A DNA stretch of 64,000 nucleotides from Tepidamorphaceae bacterium. Its GTDB lineage: Bacteria; Pseudomonadota; Alphaproteobacteria; Rhizobiales; Tepidamorphaceae. The translations under genes were made by a program, and so were the position numbers. This document shows positions 62,788 through 64,000 of this stretch, in pieces. Under the pieces are notes generated by a model. That model did not search any database. It was not told the origin of the DNA and worked only from the letters and a program-made list of their open reading frames with translations. The DNA is taken from NCBI GenBank assembly GCA_028279445.1, contig JANQNT010000003.1:1-64000 (forward strand). The letters run 5' to 3'. Each line of letters begins with the position of its first letter. Position 1 is the stretch's first letter.

Positions 62788-64000
62788 ATGCCGGGTCCCG
62801 CCATCACGCCGGAACTGCTGGTCGCCATGTCGCCGGAGCTGTTGCTGGCGGTCGGTGCCATGGTGCTGCTGATGGTCGGCGCGTTCTCACGCGAAGGGGC
62901 GCTGGGCATCGTCACCGGCGGTGCCATCGCGCTGATCGTGACCGCCGCGGCACTGGTCCTGATCACCCCGGGTGGAGAACCACAGACCTATTTCGGCGGC
63001 TCCATCGTCATCGACGACTTCGCCCGCTTCATGAAGACGCTGACGCTGATCGGTTCGCTGGCGGCCATCGTCATGTCCATCGACTGGATGCGCACCGCAC
63101 GGCTCGAGGCGTTCGAATATCCGGTGCTGATCGTGCTGGCGACGCTCGGCATGCTGATCATGGTCTCCGCCGGCGACCTGATCGCGCTCTACATGGGACT
63201 GGAGCTGCAGAGCCTGGCGCTTTACGTCGTCGCCGCCATCCAGCGCGATTCCAGCCGCTCCACCGAAGCCGGCCTGAAATACTTCGCGCTTGGCGCCCTG
63301 TCGTCGGGCATGCTGCTCTACGGCTGCTCGCTGATCTACGGCTTCACCGGAACCGTGGAACTGGAGGCAATCGCCAATATCGTGGGCCGGGAAGGGGCAT
63401 CGCTTGGCCTGATCTTCGGCCTGGTATTCCTTGTCGCGGGACTCGCCTTCAAGGTCTCGGCCGTGCCGTTCCATATGTGGACGCCCGATGTCTACGAAGG
63501 CGCGCCGACGCCGGTCGCGGCCTTCTTCGCCGCCGCGCCGAAGGTCGCGGCGATGGCCATCTTCGTGCGCACGCTGATCTCCGGCTTCCCGACCATCACG
63601 CCGGAATGGCAGCAGATCATCATCTTCGTATCGGTCGCCTCGATGCTGCTGGGGGCGTTCGCCGCCATCGGACAGCGCAACATCAAGCGGCTGATGGCCT
63701 ATTCCTCCATCGGCCACATGGGCTTTGCGCTGGTCGGGCTGGCGGCGGGCAGCGAGGCGGGCGTGCGCGGCGTCATCATCTACATGACGCTCTACCTGTT
63801 CATGACCATCGGTGCCTTCGCCTGCATCCTCGCCATGCGCCGCAACGAGGCGGCGGTGGAGGACATCGAGGACCTGTCCGGCCTTTCGCGCACCAATCCG
63901 GCCATGGCCTTCGTGCTGGCGATGTTGCTGTTCTCGCTGGCCGGCATTCCCCCGCTTGCCGGCTTTTTCGCCAAGTTCTACGTCTTCCTGGCCGCCGTCG
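62788..64000 (+). CDS. nuoN: NADH-quinone oxidoreductase subunit N, cut by the window edge
   Basis: Third antiporter-like pump subunit. 404 residues are present with no stop before the right edge. Motifs are [53 protein letters not shown] and [19 protein letters not shown] 62788 follows GGGAGG. Confidence 0.97.
   Translation, partial: MPGPAITPELLVAMSPELLLAVGAMVLLMVGAFSREGALGIVTGGAIALIVTAAALVLITPGGEPQTYFGGSIVIDDFARFMKTLTLIGSLAAIVMSIDWMRTARLEAFEYPVLIVLATLGMLIMVSAGDLIALYMGLELQSLALYVVAAIQRDSSRSTEAGLKYFALGALSSGMLLYGCSLIYGFTGTVELEAIANIVGREGASLGLIFGLVFLVAGLAFKVSAVPFHMWTPDVYEGAPTPVAAFFAAAPKVAAMAIFVRTLISGFPTITPEWQQIIIFVSVASMLLGAFAAIGQRNIKRLMAYSSIGHMGFALVGLAAGSEAGVRGVIIYMTLYLFMTIGAFACILAMRRNEAAVEDIEDLSGLSRTNPAMAFVLAMLLFSLAGIPPLAGFFAKFYVFLAAV

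Overview
The window is GC-rich, densely coded chromosomal DNA from an alphaproteobacterium, most likely of the order Hyphomicrobiales (Rhizobiales). The evidence is gene order and family content: ubiquinol-cytochrome c chaperone / YceD / plsX / fabH / ihfA / MerR; tig-clpP-clpX-lon-hupB; glnB-glnA; the suf cluster; and a full nuoA-N operon. An Irr-type iron control element, CtrA-type TTAA-N7-TTAA boxes and a rhizobial-looking palindromic repeat agree with this. I cannot name the genus. It is almost entirely core metabolism. I see no CRISPR array, prophage, toxin-antitoxin pair or defence island.

Layout. 1-3.2 kb: the end of a fatty-acid hydroxylase-like gene, a membrane H+-pyrophosphatase and an OmlA/BamE lipoprotein. 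3.3-8.1 kb: cytochrome bc1 chaperone, YceD, plsX, fabH, ihfA and a MerR-type regulator. 8.1-16 kb: tRNA-Pro, a cluster of palindromic repeats, a peroxiredoxin, a large AsmA/YhdP-like protein, tyrS, anmK and an alpha/beta hydrolase. 16.1-24.3 kb: cysteine desulfurase, sufBCDS, sufT, a SufA/IscA-like carrier and tenA, preceded by a promoter with an Irr-type box. 24.3-29.2 kb (minus strand): a diguanylate cyclase with a CtrA-type box, a DEAD-box helicase and parE. 29.9-32.6 kb: glycerate kinase and pyruvate kinase. 32.7-36.5 kb: glnA and glnB behind a sigma-54 promoter with an NtrC-like site, nnr, and tRNA-Leu. 36.6-44.2 kb: tig, clpP, clpX, lon, hupB, tRNA-Val and tRNA-Asp. 44.4-48.2 kb: an Lrp-type regulator, a universal stress protein, a sodium:alanine symporter and a methyltransferase. 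48.5-64 kb: nuoA to nuoN, with nuoN cut by the window edge.

How the genes fit together. NADH dehydrogenase, the H+-pyrophosphatase and the bc1 chaperone belong to membrane energetics. The suf genes supply Fe-S clusters, and complex I is one of the largest consumers. GlnB and GlnA handle ammonium assimilation under nitrogen control. Trigger factor, ClpXP and Lon form the folding and proteolysis block.

I found no convincing wholly new system. The least ordinary points are: a 264-bp transposase-less element with long inverted ends between nuoI and nuoJ; two non-canonical genes inside the nuo operon, one a 73-residue membrane protein and the other a membrane-anchored protein with a helix-hairpin-helix-like domain; an orphan minus-strand terminator in the 668-bp parE-glycerate kinase gap that suggests a small RNA; and several well-formed regulatory sites (Irr, CtrA, sigma-54/NtrC).
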